DNA from: Pachypanchax playfairii
Taxonomy: Eukaryota; Chordata; Actinopteri; Cyprinodontiformes; Aplocheilidae
Length of the DNA stretch: 64,000 nucleotides
Assembly (NCBI GenBank): GCA_006937955.1
Contig: SSNP01000051.1
Coordinates: forward strand, 1,408,750 to 1,472,749
Reading direction: 5' to 3'
Below, piece after piece: positions 20,341 through 44,436 of this stretch; position 1 is the first letter of the stretch, and each line of letters opens with the position of its first letter. The position numbers were made by a program, and so were the translations under genes. The notes beneath the pieces were generated by a model. The model made no database searches, had not been told where the DNA came from, and saw only the letters and a list, made by a program, of their open reading frames with translations.

Positions 20341-22454
20341 AGATCATCTGTTGGAGAAATTTTGTTGCCAAGTTTTATTCACATAATTCAAAGAATTATT
20401 TTTTTTTTAGTAACGCAGTTCACAATGTTCTTGTGTTTCATCTTGGTACAGAGTTCTTCTGGCTCCAGAAGCATCTGATTAAACAAGGAGTCAATGTATG
20501 TCTAAGTTAATTTACATTAGTATACATTGGTGGCAAAAGAAAGTATTTTTTTACTTTTTTATTCAAAATACTGAAAAACATTTTAAATTATTCTCCAGCA
20601 CCCCACAACCCAAGAATAAGGGCTGGAAAATGAATAATTTAAAAAAATTAAAAATGGAGTTGAGACTTATGACACCTGTTAAACGCAAACATTTACTCTA
20701 ACGTTCTCTCTTTTGATTTTCTTTATAATTATTGGATTTAATTCTTCATAAGCAGCATCAAGACTTCAAACTCTGCTTCTGAAAAATATGCTGCCATTTT
20801 TTTTCCTCCTTCACTTTCCATTGTGACTCGTGAATTTGGTGATCCATTGAGAGGGTCTTTATGTTTTCAGGCTGTGCGCTCATGAACTCCGGTTAACAAG
20901 GAGTAGGTTGATTAACCAGATTCTTATCAGGTGTTTTGGAACCAACATACTCAGGCTAAGCAGGTTCTTGTTTAACCTTGAGTTCAGGGTTTACCAAATG
21001 ATAAGTTAAGCTTTCTGGAACAGACCCCTGCAATGATGCTGCTATTGGCTGGTAGATGTAAACAAACCAATACTTTCATTCTGCACATCTCTAAACACCC
21101 CGTTGAGGTATTATGTTGTTAGAAATATATCTTTTATAAAAATATTCCATATTCAACCTTTAATGAAAACATGGAACAAGATGAAGGGGAAAAGAATATT
21201 TTCTAAAATCTACTTGAAGGAAAATCCATGTGGCTGAAGCCTGATTTGTACTTTGAACACATCAGCTGTGTTATGTTGAACAGCGGCCCCTACAGTTCTG
21301 CTATGTGAAGCAGCTCAGCAGACTGATCCTCAGTTATCCACTTACCTAAGGAGCTAGCATAAAATCTGGTCATACCATGTTAAATGACAAAGAGAAAATG
21401 AAATGAGTCCGTCAAGAAGAGAAACCAAGAATTTACACATTTATTAATCCAATTAATTATTTATGAATTTCATTGTAAGTGAAAGGAGGCAGGACATGGA
21501 GGGAAACTGGTCGGCTGTCTAGTTTCTGTTGGTGGTCATGAAGCATGTCGAGCATTTAATTTCAAGCCTGGCATTAATACTTCAAGCATCTAATTTCCCT
21601 TCTGGGATTAATATGTTTGAATTTGTATTTAAAACACAAATTTGTGCATGAAATTCATATTTTCCTTCAAATATTGCTGCATGTTAAAAATTAATGCCAA
21701 TGTTTTAATTCATCATTAAACTTTTCAGAATAGGTTTTACTTCATCTATCAAATATTTTGGGGGGTTGCAGGAACACTCACTAAATATCTCAGTAGTTTC
21801 TCTGTGAAAAGTCAAGTAGTCCATAAAATTATTCTCACTACTAAACTGCACCACATGCTAAAAGTATTGGGACGTCTGCTTTAGCACATACATGAACATA
21901 CATGAACATCTCATTCTGAATCTGGAGCGTTTCATATGGAGTTGCTTCACCCTCTGTAGTTAGAAAAGCTTCATCTCTTCTAGAAAAGCTTCTCACAATG
22001 TTTGGGAGAGTTAATGGGAATTATTGACTGTTTTTCCACAGGTACATTTGTGAGGTCCAACACTGATGATGACCTGACTCATGGTCTCTGCTAAAAGTGA
22101 CTCTGAGCAGTTCCTCTACACCAAACATGTTCACTCTCTGTTCTCATGTCAACTGCCAAACCAGGATTAGTCTGTTGGATTACCAGAGAGAGAAGCATGA
22201 TGTGTCGTTTGCATTACTGTCCAGCTGTGGCGTGTTTTACACTGCTGCATCTGACTCTTCACTTGTTGATGTAAAGTCTGAATGCAACTGCTCAGACATA
22301 TAAACCAATTCCATGAAGTTCTCTGTTCTTCAGATAATTTAAGGAAGTTTGAAAGTCTGCAGCTTTCAACTCTACAAATAGTTAATGAGTTTTGTGCACA
22401 GCGAACCTCAGAATGCTCTGACCCTGCTTAATGGATGAGCTGCTTTTATTTATT
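20341..22454. other. Gene-poor intergenic stretch
   Basis: AT-rich DNA with short frames only. An L2-like tail (AATTTCCCTTCTGGGATTAA) near 21592-21612 suggests an old LINE/SINE end. No exon with matching splice sites was recognised. Confidence 0.5.
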
Positions 22455-22668
22455 TATTTTATTTCCTATATTAATCCCTCGTGGGCAAATTTGTCTCTGC
22501 ATGTGACCCATCCTCACCGTGAGGTGAAGAACAGAGGGCAGCCATATTGAACAGCGTTCGGGGTTCAGTATCTTGCCCAAGGATACTTCGACGTAGCTTG
22601 TCGAACCCGCCTTCTTCCAAACGAAGGGCGATCGCCCTTTCCACTAGACTACGCCGCCCGCCGTTTTG
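22455..22668 (-). mobile_element. tRNA-derived SINE with L2-like 3' tail
   Basis: On the minus strand, A box TAGTCTAGTGG (22651-22641) and B box GGTTCGACAAG (22607-22597) are followed by a body and a tail CCCACGAGGGATTAAT plus (AAAT)n. The tail resembles the end of the L2 at 20000, consistent with mobilisation by L2 enzymes. Confidence 0.75.
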
Positions 22669-23577
22669 TTACCAATTGGTTCCATTTTGTTGTAATACCA
22701 CTAACAGTTGACATTGGACTAGTTAGTGGCAATCAGCTCTCTGGAATCAACCTATTGGAGACCCGTCCAGGTGAACCCGCCCTCTCACCCAATCATAACC
22801 ACAGGAGACAGGCAGCAGCTCCCCTGCACAAGGTCAGGTGGGTATGGAAAATGGATGGGTGGATTATTACTCCACTGAACTCCCGAGAGAGACCCAGTGT
22901 TTTAGTCAGTCTGAAGTCAAAGTGTTTGATTTTAAACACCTGACACTATGAAAGTGATGGGAACACTGAAATGTCTTAGAAACATAATGTACCTTTAGAA
23001 TAATTTTTTTGTTTTGTTGAAGCAGCCCAACAAACAGAAAATCATTTTGAAAAAAGGAAGCCAAAAAGAGAGAAACATGTTTCTTTTATTGATTGATTTC
23101 AGCATTAATCTGCTCACTAAGAGATCACCCACAAGCCCAGTCAGATCCTGGTTGAGCTGCAGGGAGGACACGCAGTGTCAGTCTGTCACACAGCTTGACG
23201 TCAGACCGGGACAAATGTGATCAGACATCAGCACATATACAGATTATTAACAGCTTGTTGTAAACAGCTGATCTGAAATCAAAAATGACAAGAAATAACT
23301 TTATAAACTTAATGTTGATGTTTATTGTCACGTACTCACACTCACGGTTAACATGCTGATTGTTTGACTCGTCCTGATGACGTTGAGCTGTTTTTAAACA
23401 AAGCTTGTCCAAACATGTGGAAACGTGGATCACTGGCTCCATCTAGTGCACAAATCTGTTTCAACAGTTTGGTCGGCAGCTCCATGACGTCATGCAGCCA
23501 GGTTTTGTTATATATATATATAAAATAATGTGTCCATGTTTTACTCCTGTACCTACGCAGCCCTCCCTCTTTTTTAA
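22669..23577. other. Intergenic stretch
   Basis: No gene recognised; there is a short (TA)n at about 23510-23523. Confidence 0.45.
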
Positions 23578-24062
23578 AGAAGCTCTTCCATTAAAAATGT
23601 TTTTTCTGAGGTTCTGAAATATTGAATATTTTAGCTCCCCAGGTGTTCTTACCTTCATAGTGGGTGTGAAAACAGGTCAACAACTTCTCTTTAAGTTTTA
23701 ATCTCTCAAACTACGCAGGTGGCGATAACACCCGAGTTCTCCCGAGTCTGAACGGCCTGTATCTGTTTCGTCACAACTCATTTGTTTGTTAGTATTCGGC
23801 AGCTCCCACAGTTGAAACCACACCTAGCATGCTGCTGGCTAAAAGCTGTTAGCATAAGACGTAGCAAACAGGAAGACATGACGTCTGAACGAGCTGGTCA
23901 CTGACCAGAGCCACCCGAATTTTAATGTAGATAAATGGAAAGGTCTGTTAATAAGTGTTTTCTGACGTTTTTTAGATATAAAATTAAAAATGTAAATTTA
24001 TATTACTGGTTAATACTTAAAAAATAACCACAAAGTCATGAAATTTGTATGAAATGGTTTCT
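23578..24062 (-). mobile_element. TTAA-MITE family, copy C (complete)
   Basis: Flanked by TTAA at 23574-23577 and 24063-24066. Its complement starts AGAAACCATTTCATAC and carries the shared GCATGCTAGGTGTGGTTTCA and ATATTCAATATTTC-like blocks of copies A and D. About 485 bp, with no coding capacity. Confidence 0.7.
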
Positions 24063-24066
24063 TTAA

Positions 24067-25942
24067 TCATGAGCAAGCTTGTAGTTAATTCTTTCTCCGC
24101 CAGGTTCAGTCATTTTGTTTTCTGGGTGAAAAAATTTGGTTTAAAATGAAAGTTTCTTTGTAATTCATACAAGCAGCATCTTTTTACACACTGGGATTGA
24201 GCCTTTTTCTCATCCAGTTAGATGATTTATGGCCTGGATTATCACTGATGGAGGTTAAAACTTGTATGTAGCAGAGAAACCGACTCACCTCTCAGTGAGA
24301 CTTCTGCACCTGATGACAGGTATTTCAGCCCTCACATGATCGACCTGCTCCTGCTGCCTCAAGTTTAAAGTGTGTTAATTGTTTTTGTTTGTTGAACAAC
24401 AATTCAAAAGCTGTTTGTTTCAGTACATTTTGATATTTGTCAGTTCCTTTTATTTTTGTGGTCACTGTGGGTTTTTCCCTCTTTCTTAAATATAAAACAT
24501 TTTTAACACATATGTACTATCCAGTGAAAAAAAAGGGGTCATACTTAAATATAACCAAAACATTTACTAACATTTATAAGTTTAGATTTACTTTATTTTT
24601 GTACTAATGTTTAATTTGTTTTTATGACCTGATAACTAAAATTTGAAGAAAAAAAATCAGTTTCCTTTGCAGTTTATTTTACCAAAAGCTTACAATAATT
24701 TGTCTAAAAATAAAAAAACAAAACAAACAGCATGTGCATTAGCATTTTAATTGGACAAAGCAAGAAAACATTGATTACAGTAGCAGAGTCATCGGTTCTC
24801 AGGGCTAACACCTTTCTAAACAAAAAGGGGTTGAAAATGTCTGTAGGCACTGCCTAATTAATTAAAAAGAGTATCTTGAGAGCTAAAAGAAACCAGCGCT
24901 ATAAGGCAACAGTTACAATGTAGGCCTCCCCATTTCACTGGCAAAAAGAGCAAGTGTAAAGGTTGAATCCACTCAGATTTTCAATATAAAAATTACTGGC
25001 GTTTCAATAGATAATTAAAAAAACATCAGTTTCAACCATACATTTCCACTCATTACCATTTGAATTGTGTTAAATTTAAATATGCACTGCATGGCAATGC
25101 TGTTTTCCCTGCATGGAAGAATCGCGTGTTCACTGTACCAGTGTCACATTTGATAGTGCCACTCCGCTACTACAATGTTGGAGTTAACTGTCAAATGATG
25201 AAAACTAAAATCAAAGCAAGCACCCACAGTTAACAGTAGCATTTTACTTACATGTTTTCAAATGAATGAATGTTTATTTACATGTGACAAAAGATTTGAG
25301 GCTGTCAAAAAGATATGAAGGAGAAACGGAATGCAAAAAAAAAAAAATAAATAAAAGAACCAACTCCTTGTAGCCAAATTTGTTTATCAGGAACAAGAGA
25401 AAAAATAAATTGTGCAATATTAACCTGCCCTTACAGAAAACAGCAGTGGCAACAATCCCTGCAATTAATTTTAATCCAAGAAAAAATTTTTCCATTTCTC
25501 AGACAAGAGCTGTGGGTGAGACTCATTGTCTTAGGGGGAGAAAAAAAGACCGACCTCTCACTTCCTGTCAAGACAGATGTGAAAATGGAAGCGATTTGTA
25601 AAACCCTGGGGGAAAAAATCCAAAAGGTTCTCATTTACAGTTTTATACTCATTTACAGTTAACTTAAAAATGGTAAGAGCCCTGGTTCACGGCCAGTCCT
25701 ACCACAAAGGGATGTAGATACCGGTGTGGGTCAAATCATTGCTCCCTGGCTCCCGTTCCCTCAAACCCACATGAATTTTCATTTACATTTCACAGACGTT
25801 GACCTTTCCATCAGGTTCAACATCATGTAAAAGTCTTAGTCCTGCCACAAGTTGAGGCGGTGTTTTATTAAACAGCCCCCACAGGGCACCTTGTAGCCAA
25901 TGAGAGGCTGTTTGTTGACAAATTTCCCACCCTGCCCACTTA
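24067..25942 (-). other. Probable tia1 3' untranslated region and downstream spacer
   Basis: Lies directly after the tia1 stop codon on the minus strand. It is long, AT-rich and without frames, and has several minus-strand AATAAA candidates, for example near 25272 and 24672. The exact 3' end cannot be set from sequence alone. Confidence 0.4.
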
Positions 25943-37442
<11,500 letters not shown>

Positions 37443-37969
37443 CGTGAAGATTAAGTGGTCGAGTCCTGAGAGGTCTTTAGTTCAATAACATACAAAAGGA
37501 TCCGGCTGAAGTTGCGTGGCAGCGGGTGTAAGGACCGTATCTACAGTGGAATAATACCCCGTGTCGGATCTCACTCCACGGACAGCCTCTCTCAGTCTGA
37601 TGCAAACAATAGGAAGTTGAAGATGGCGGAGGAGCGGCGTCAGCAGCGGCGTTTACCAGCAGCAGCGCGCTGAAATCAAGCCAAAATCAAGTGCTTTATA
37701 TCTCACCCAAAAAATACTTCTACATCTGATTATAAGAAATGACATACGCACACGCCGTGTTACTATTTGTGCCTAAAGCTTAGCAAAATTGTACTTTTCA
37801 TTTGCAGTTTGTTTATTACTTAAATATTGATCATTATAACGCAAGCTAAAATGCAAGGGAGAATTAATTCCAAGTGTGTGCTTGACACGATTTTTTAAAT
37901 ACTGCTTTCAATAAATTTTATTTAAAAAATGGCTTGGCAAGGAAAGATTTATTTTACGCAAAAAGACCG
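37443..37969. promoter_or_regulatory. tia1 5' UTR and promoter region
   Basis: Directly upstream (minus strand) of the tia1 start codon. Relatively GC-rich around 37480-37680 with several CpG, as for a housekeeping promoter. No TATA box is evident. The transcription start is not determined. Confidence 0.5.
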
Positions 37970-38040
37970 TGCGCCGCCCGGGAATCGAACCCGGGTCGCA
38001 AGAATGGGAATCTTGCATGATACCACTACACCAGCGGCGC
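37970..38040 (-). tRNA. tRNA-Gly (anticodon CCC)
   Basis: The minus strand folds into a complete cloverleaf. Acceptor arms GCGCCGC/GCGGCGC pair 7 of 7 with discriminator A at 37970. The D arm contains TGGTGTAGTGG (A box). The anticodon arm CAAGA-TTCCCAT-TCTTG presents CCC, and the T arm CCGGG-TTCGATT-CCCGG contains the B box. CCA is not encoded. A TTTTT terminator follows at 37965-37961. It delivers glycine to GGG codons and is transcribed by RNA polymerase III from internal boxes. It lies between the tia1 and rchy1 promoters. Confidence 0.97.
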
Positions 38041-38189
38041 CGTGAAGTTTACAAGGCATGAAAAGGCTTAAAGAATAATAAGAATTGGAAAAATTATAGT
38101 CTTGATGATGTCTTTTTTGTTGTGGTGTGATGTGACATTTCTCAGTTTTTTGGGTGCAATCCAGATCACCGTCAGGAGCTATTTGAAGG

Positions 38190-39472
38190 ATTCTTTATTA
38201 TTGCGGGATCACGTTGTGGGGACATGAGCTGCCTGTCAAAGATTTTCTCTCTCTCCAGTTGCTTTTTAGAGCAACGTGTCCATGTGTAACCGTGTAACCC
38301 CACTTCTTGCTAAACGGCTGCTGGAGACAGACAAAATGTGGACGCATGAAAACTGTCACGAATGAAGAAACATCAGGGGCTGTCCTAGCTTCATTCAGCA
38401 AGAGCCCACAGCGTAGCACTCGCCGCATGTCACTGGAGAGTGGCATTAGTCGAACATCCCTTCGGTGGATAATAGCTACTCACAAATGGCACCCTTACAA
38501 ACTCCAGCTACTGCAGCATCTCAACGAGGATGACCCAGATCGCCGCACAGAATGGGCATAACAAAAATTGGAACGGGACCCTCAGTTCACGCAAAAGATT
38601 TTGTTCAGTGATGAGGCAAACTTTTATGTGAATGGTGAAGTTAACAAACAAAACCACCTCTATTGGTCTGACACTAACCCACATTGGATAGATCCCTCCA
38701 AGACTGTTGGAACAAAAAAAGTGATGGTATGGTGTGGTGTAGGGGGCCATTCTTCATCAATGGAAACCTCAAGGCCACTAGATATTTGAAATCGCTACAT
38801 GATGATGTGTTTCCCTCTTTATACACTGAAGCTGGCACGTTCCCTGAGTTTTTCCGGCAAGATGGTGCACCACCACATTTTGGGTGCCAGGTCCGAGCAT
38901 TAGATGAACAGTTTCCTGGAAAGTGGATTGGTCGTCGTGGGCCAGTTGAATGGCCCCCAATGTCTCCCGATCTGACCCCCTTAGACTTTTACCTTTGGGG
39001 TCATCTGAAGGCAATTGTCTATGGTGTAAAGATACGAGATGTACAGCACCTGAAACTACGAATACTGGAAGCCTGTGCTGGCATTTCTCCTGTGGTGTTG
39101 TTATCAGTTTGTGAAGAGTGGGAGATAAGGGTTGCATTGACAATCCAACACAATGCGCAGCACATTAAACACATTTTATAAGTGGTCAGAAACTTGTAAA
39201 TAACTCATCAAAGAATAAAGTTATGTTAAAACCAAGCACACTATTGTTTTTCTTGTGAAATTACCAATACGTTTGATGTGTCACATGACCCTCTTCTTAT
39301 TGAAAAAACAAAAGTTGGATCCAAGATGGCCGACTTCAAAATGGCCACCATGGTCACCACCCATCTTTAAAAGTTTGCCCCCTCACATATACTAATATGC
39401 CACAAACAGGATGTTAATATCACCAACTATTCCCATTTTATTAAGGTGTATCCATATAAATGACCCACCCTG
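38190..39472 (+). mobile_element. Decayed mariner-like (IS630-Tc1-mariner) transposon
   Basis: Transposase pieces at 38340-39181 in more than one frame: the helix-turn-helix part (SPQRSTRRMSLESGISRTSL), then KILFSDEANFYVNG with the first Asp, MVWCG, FRQDGAPPHFG with the second Asp, and WPPMSPDLTPLDFYLWGHLK. The frame breaks between 38560 and 38780. The spacing from the QDG Asp to the PLD Asp is 40 residues, and the third residue is Asp rather than the Glu of Tc1. The right end runs to ...ATAAATGACCCACCCTGT (about 39472). The left end and the beginning of the transposase are missing. Confidence 0.75.
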
Positions 39473-40106
39473 TGTATAAATCATGTCTATGGTGCTTTCT
39501 CCAGCTCCCCAGAGCTGAACTAGACATATGAGAAGTGAAGAAGCAGGAGGAAATCATATTTTACAAAGCAATTACTGTCTTTCAGAAATAATTTATACAA
39601 TCTTCTCAGAATATAAATATACATATGAGTGTGTTTAACTCTAAATACATGTAATTAAAAAAAAAAGAAAAGAAATATTTCTTATTTGTTGCCACATCAT
39701 GTTTTTGATAGGGAGGGCGGCGCCCCTCTATTGGCCAGCCGCCACTGCTAACAACCATAGGGGATTAGATTTTGTGGTAACTCATATTGTAAGTTCCTTT
39801 ATACGTAGAGCTTCATTAATAATCATATACCTCACACTGTTTCTTGTTTTTCTAAAGAAGAAACCGTAAAAGTAAATTTAAAGTTTGTATTTGTGAATTC
39901 ATGAAGTTGTATTTTAATCTGTATTCTCATAGAGAGCAGATGCTCTGTATTTGTTTGTATATCATTTGGCAGAAACAAAAGTTGTTAGTTATGCATGAAA
40001 TGCTAATGATGAATACACATCTTTTTGACAGAAATCTTACCCCATATAAGGGCCTCAAGCTAAACTGTGAGGCAGCTGTTCAAATCATTATTCTACCTGC
40101 ATGATT
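39473..40106. other. Intergenic stretch upstream of rchy1
   Basis: AT-rich, with no gene or recognised repeat. Confidence 0.45.
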
Positions 40107-40255
<149 letters not shown>

Positions 40256-40363
40256 TTACCTCCCTTCCAGTAGGTGGGGGTAAAACGCGGAAGACAAGAC
40301 AAGGAGAAAAGAGACGAAGAAGAAAAAGCATTGCAGGCGAAGAAGAAGCAGACAGACGCAAAC

Positions 40364-43300
40364 ATGGCCTCTCCGGTTGGATGTGAGCACTATGATCGCA
40401 GCTGTTTTTTGAAAGTGAGTAACCTTTGTGACACGAGTTGTATGTAAGACAGAAACTCAGTGTTTTCCGGATCGAACTGTCGGACTGCAGCCATATCTAT
40501 CTGATAGTGACGTCACAGAGACTTAATCATTGTTCGGATGTGACAGTTACATAAAACACATCAGGTAGTTTCTTTATCAAACAGTTTTACATCTTGGATT
40601 ATAGGGTTTTGTTCGGGTTAGGGCAACATTTTTAATCCTCTGCTCTCAGTAATACAATCGCTCTAAATACTTTAGTTAAATGTTGCATGTAAAAATAAAA
40701 CTTTAGTTTTAATTTCTTGTTTTTTCTTCAAACATACATGTTTGTTTTTAGCCAAAAGTATGAGCGTCACGTGCGTTTTTATACGATGGTGTTCCTACCT
40801 GCTACAGGCACCTTGCTGTGGTAAACTGTATGTGTGTCGACTTTGCCACGATGCAGAGGAGAACCACCAAATGGATCGATTCAAAGTGACTGAGGTTCAG
40901 TGTTCATCATGTCAGACCATCCAGCAGGTAAAAACAGACCCACCCCAAAGTATCACCATCATTCAGTTACTGTTTTATCCTTCCAGCCCTGTGTGAAAGT
41001 AGTAACAGTTGTAAATGTGTTGGATGCTGCTCCTCCAGGCCCAGCGGAGCTGTCAGCAGTGTCACATGGTGTTCGGAGAGTATTACTGTGATATCTGCCA
41101 CTTGTTCGACAAGGATAAGAAGCAGTATCACTGTCAGCCTTGTGGAATATGCAGGTGAGACATTTACAGGTTACATATCATAAACATATTCACAGTGTTA
41201 CAGTGTAAAAGTGATTTTTTTTGTTATAGTTGCTTATTTACTGCACAAAAGTCTGAAGTCAAATTATTCCTTAATACTTTTTAGCAGAGGCATTTTGTTA
41301 TATGGTAAATGGCTGAACTTGTATGGTGTTTTTTGAGTCAAGACGTCGCAAACTACATACAGCTGTCCTGGGACACACCGACAGAGGAAGATTATATTTA
41401 TAGAGATATATAAAATTGGTCTTTTTGCCATCCATCCATCCATAGTTAAATAGATAGTCGGGTTGTGGGGCATCAGGTTCAGGAAACTCAGACCTCCCTC
41501 AGCCCAGCGGCACTCTCCAGCTCCTCTTGTGGATCTCCAGATGTTCCCAGACCAGAGAGGAGATATAATTCCTCCTGTGAATTCTGAGTCAGCCTGTACT
41601 AACCAGCTGTTTTAACTTCTACAGGATTGGGCCCAGAGAGAAGTACTTTCATTGTGACAAGTGTAATCTGTGTTTAGCCCAGGAACTGCGAGGAAAACAC
41701 AAGGTGATCACGACTCTCAGGCTGTTCATGCCTTGTTCTCACAAGATGTTTAAGCTTTAATTTACTTTTGTTTCTGTTTTCCAGTGTGTGGAAAATGTAT
41801 CAAGGCAAAACTGTCCTGTGTGCATGGAGGTAAAAACTCCTTGAATGCATTAGAGGAGAGGGATGGCAGGGTATGTCGTATTTTCTTGTAATTTGGTGAG
41901 ATTTAATTGTCCTCTATTTATTCAGGATATTCACACATCTAGAGTTGGTGCTCATGTTCTTCCATGTGGACATCTTTTACACAGGTATGACTCTTTTTTT
42001 TTTTCTAAAGACTGTTTGTTCAGGATCATAAAGTTGAATAAGTTAAACTTGTTTTTTAGGGAAACTGATGTGAGTAAAATCAGAATGATTTTTTAAATTT
42101 TTTTCCCCCCCATGTCCTGTGTCTGACATTAAAGCAGTCTGAATTGATGTCCGGATTTATAGAAACGCCTGACAGATTTGTTCTCACAAACCGAACATGC
42201 AGCAATCACTGCAATGTTCAGCTTGTTACCTTTATTATGATTTTATTTAGATGTTATTTTGTTTATTACAACTTTTTTGAGTCAGCGGACATAGCAAAGG
42301 AAAGAAGAGGAAAAAGAGATAAGAAGAGGTAGAAGAGAAGTTGGGAGAGAAAGAAATCTGCTTCAACACCTGCTGAGAGACAAAAACAAGAGCAGAGACA
42401 CCACAGCATCGACCAACATCTATATTTAAACACTGATAATATCATTGTGGAGACAAACAAATAATAACACTGTTTAACACACAACATCCCCAGTGGCAGC
42501 TGCACCCCAAGTCACTGAGTGTCTGTGAATATCTGTGTGCACACCTGTGTGCATGGACGCACCTGTGTCCATAAGGTTTCTCCATAAAATTGTTTGACAG
42601 TGGGTGTGGAAAGCCCCGGCCCTGGCCCCCAGACCTCAAAGCAGACCACAGGGCTGACCCAAGCCAAAGGGGTCCAGGTCCAAACCCTGGAGCGGCAGAG
42701 CCTGGGCAGGCCACCGCAGGAGAAACCAAAGCCCCCTCCCAGACAAGACCATAAGTAACGTCCAGCGCGGTCATCCCGCAACCACAGTACACGGGCCCCA
42801 GGGAGCCGTGGCGCGATTCCACAGGCCCCGCCGGCAGCCAGCCACCCCCAAGCACCTGAAGACACGGATTCAAAGTCCGAGACCCAAGGGCAGCCCCTCC
42901 CGAAGAGGGTATTGGACGGAGCCAGGAAGCTATGAGCCCGACTCAGAATGAAATTTAAGACCTAGTATTCACATTACCAGCCATCATGTCAGAGTGTTGA
43001 ACTAAGATCATCTGATGTTGTAAAATTGAGCCGTTGTGGTTAAATCCTCAAAATAATGTTATCCACAATCTCACGATCTGCTAACTCTCAGTTTTAACTC
43101 TGTCAGATCATTGAAACATCCTGTTATCTGTAGTTGTTTATCTTCTGTAGTTGTTTATCTTCTGTAGTTGACGATCTGTTTGTTTACAGGACCTGCTTTC
43201 ATGACATGACCAGTACAGGGTATGTTTAACAAACTCTTTGATACACGACACCTCATTAAACACTTTATTCCATCTGAAATCAGACTTTTTAAAAGAATTA

Positions 43301-44436
43301 CACGCTTTTAGTATGTGACAGAGTCAACAAGAAAACAATGTAAACAAATTATCTGCTTGTTTTACAGTCAAATTTTGCAAATATTTGATGAACAAATGTG
43401 ACTTTTAATTCTTAAATGATATTTCAAACCAAGAGTTTAACTATAATTAGTGTATCTCAGGTGTTTTGAGTCTTTTATCAGTTACTCAGTCTATTTAAAG
43501 GGAACAAACAGGATCTTGGGTAGTTTGGTATCACTGTGTGCACCACACTGAACACGGACCAGAGAACGCACAGACCACAGCTGTCTGATGAGCTCAGAGA
43601 CGATTTTACATCTTCATGTTAAAGACTACCAGATCATATCCAAACAGCTTCATGCTCCAGTGACCACAGCTGATATTATTAAAAAGTATAATCGTGATCG
43701 ACCCCCCAAGAACATGAACACATGAGGAAATGCCACTGCAGGTTGATCAGATGTCCATCTGAGGAGGAAAAAAAGGAACTGATTCATGTATAAATACCCA
43801 GAAGGACTCAACTACTGATGGAAAAACCAGACTGAGTCCACCATAATGCATGTTGACAAGCCACAGACTCAATACGAGATGATCATTTGGACTGATAAGA
43901 TAAAACTGGAGTTTTTTGACCAGAGATAGTTGGACGTTCTTTTCTTCTGTGTGTTTTTAACTGGATACTTTAATTTACTGTAACCATGTTACTCTGATTG
44001 AGACTTCTCGCTGTTTCTTGCATTTGTTATAGAGCGTATCGCTGCCCTCTGTGTATGCACTCTGCTTGGGAGATGCGTGACCACTGGGATCAGATGGACA
44101 AAGAGATCGCTCAGACGCCGATGCCCTCTGAATACCAAGGAGCTACAGTCAAAGTAAAGCCTCAGAATATGCTCTAATTTAGCATTTTATTTGTGTAATT
44201 CAGCAGACGAGAACTTTGGGAGTTCATTATTTTATTCCCTCTCATTATAGATTATGTGTAATGACTGTCAAAACCACTGCACAGTGCCTTTCCACGTGTT
44301 GGGGATGAAGTGCACTGAATGTGGCTCGTACAACACGGCACAGGAAGGTGGACTCATCCAGCCGCAGCCACCAGAGCCGTACGCTGAAACTGAACCGGAG
44401 CAGCAGGATCAACACGAGTCCTCTATGCCGCATTAA
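40364..44436 (+). CDS. rchy1: RING finger and CHY zinc-finger E3 ubiquitin ligase RCHY1/PIRH2 (268 aa)
   Basis: Nine exons: 40364-40414, 40808-40927, 41039-41154, 41625-41703, 41785-41829, 41926-41984, 43190-43219, 44033-44153, 44251-44436. They total 807 nt with consistent phases, all GT/AG. The N-terminal CHY zinc finger spans exons 1-4 (GCEHYDRSC, CCGKLYVCRLCHD, CQQCHMVFGEYYCDIC, HCDKCNLCL). The RING-H2 domain is CPVCMED...CGHLLHRTCF...YRCPLCMHS. A C-terminal zinc ribbon carries CNDCQNHC and KCTECGSYNT. Human RCHY1 ubiquitinates p53 and is near this size (261 aa). Polyadenylation candidates AATAAA lie at about 44926 and at 45200-45205. It is divergent from tia1 and convergent with the SCPP-like gene. 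The donor of exon 4 (GTGATC) is weak. Confidence 0.95.
42290..42960. repeat. GC-rich interspersed repeat in rchy1 intron 6
   Basis: A purine-rich GAAAGAAGAGG stretch is followed by a long C/G-rich stretch (42600-42960), very unlike the AT-rich introns around it. From memory it resembles a fish interspersed repeat, possibly LINE-derived; there is no coding signature to prove the class. Confidence 0.5.
43488..43935 (+). pseudogene. Decayed Tc1 transposase fragment in rchy1 intron 7
   Basis: HVDKPQTQYEMIIWTDKIKL near 43850-43910 corresponds to the W-S/T-D-E-T-K region of Tc1 transposases, with the helix-turn-helix half before it. Many breaks. Confidence 0.6.

Noticed and set aside
42442..42873. 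A 143-codon Gly/Pro-rich minus-strand frame in rchy1 intron 6
   Set aside because: It lies in a GC-rich interspersed repeat; low-complexity composition explains the open frame, and no splice or start context supports it.
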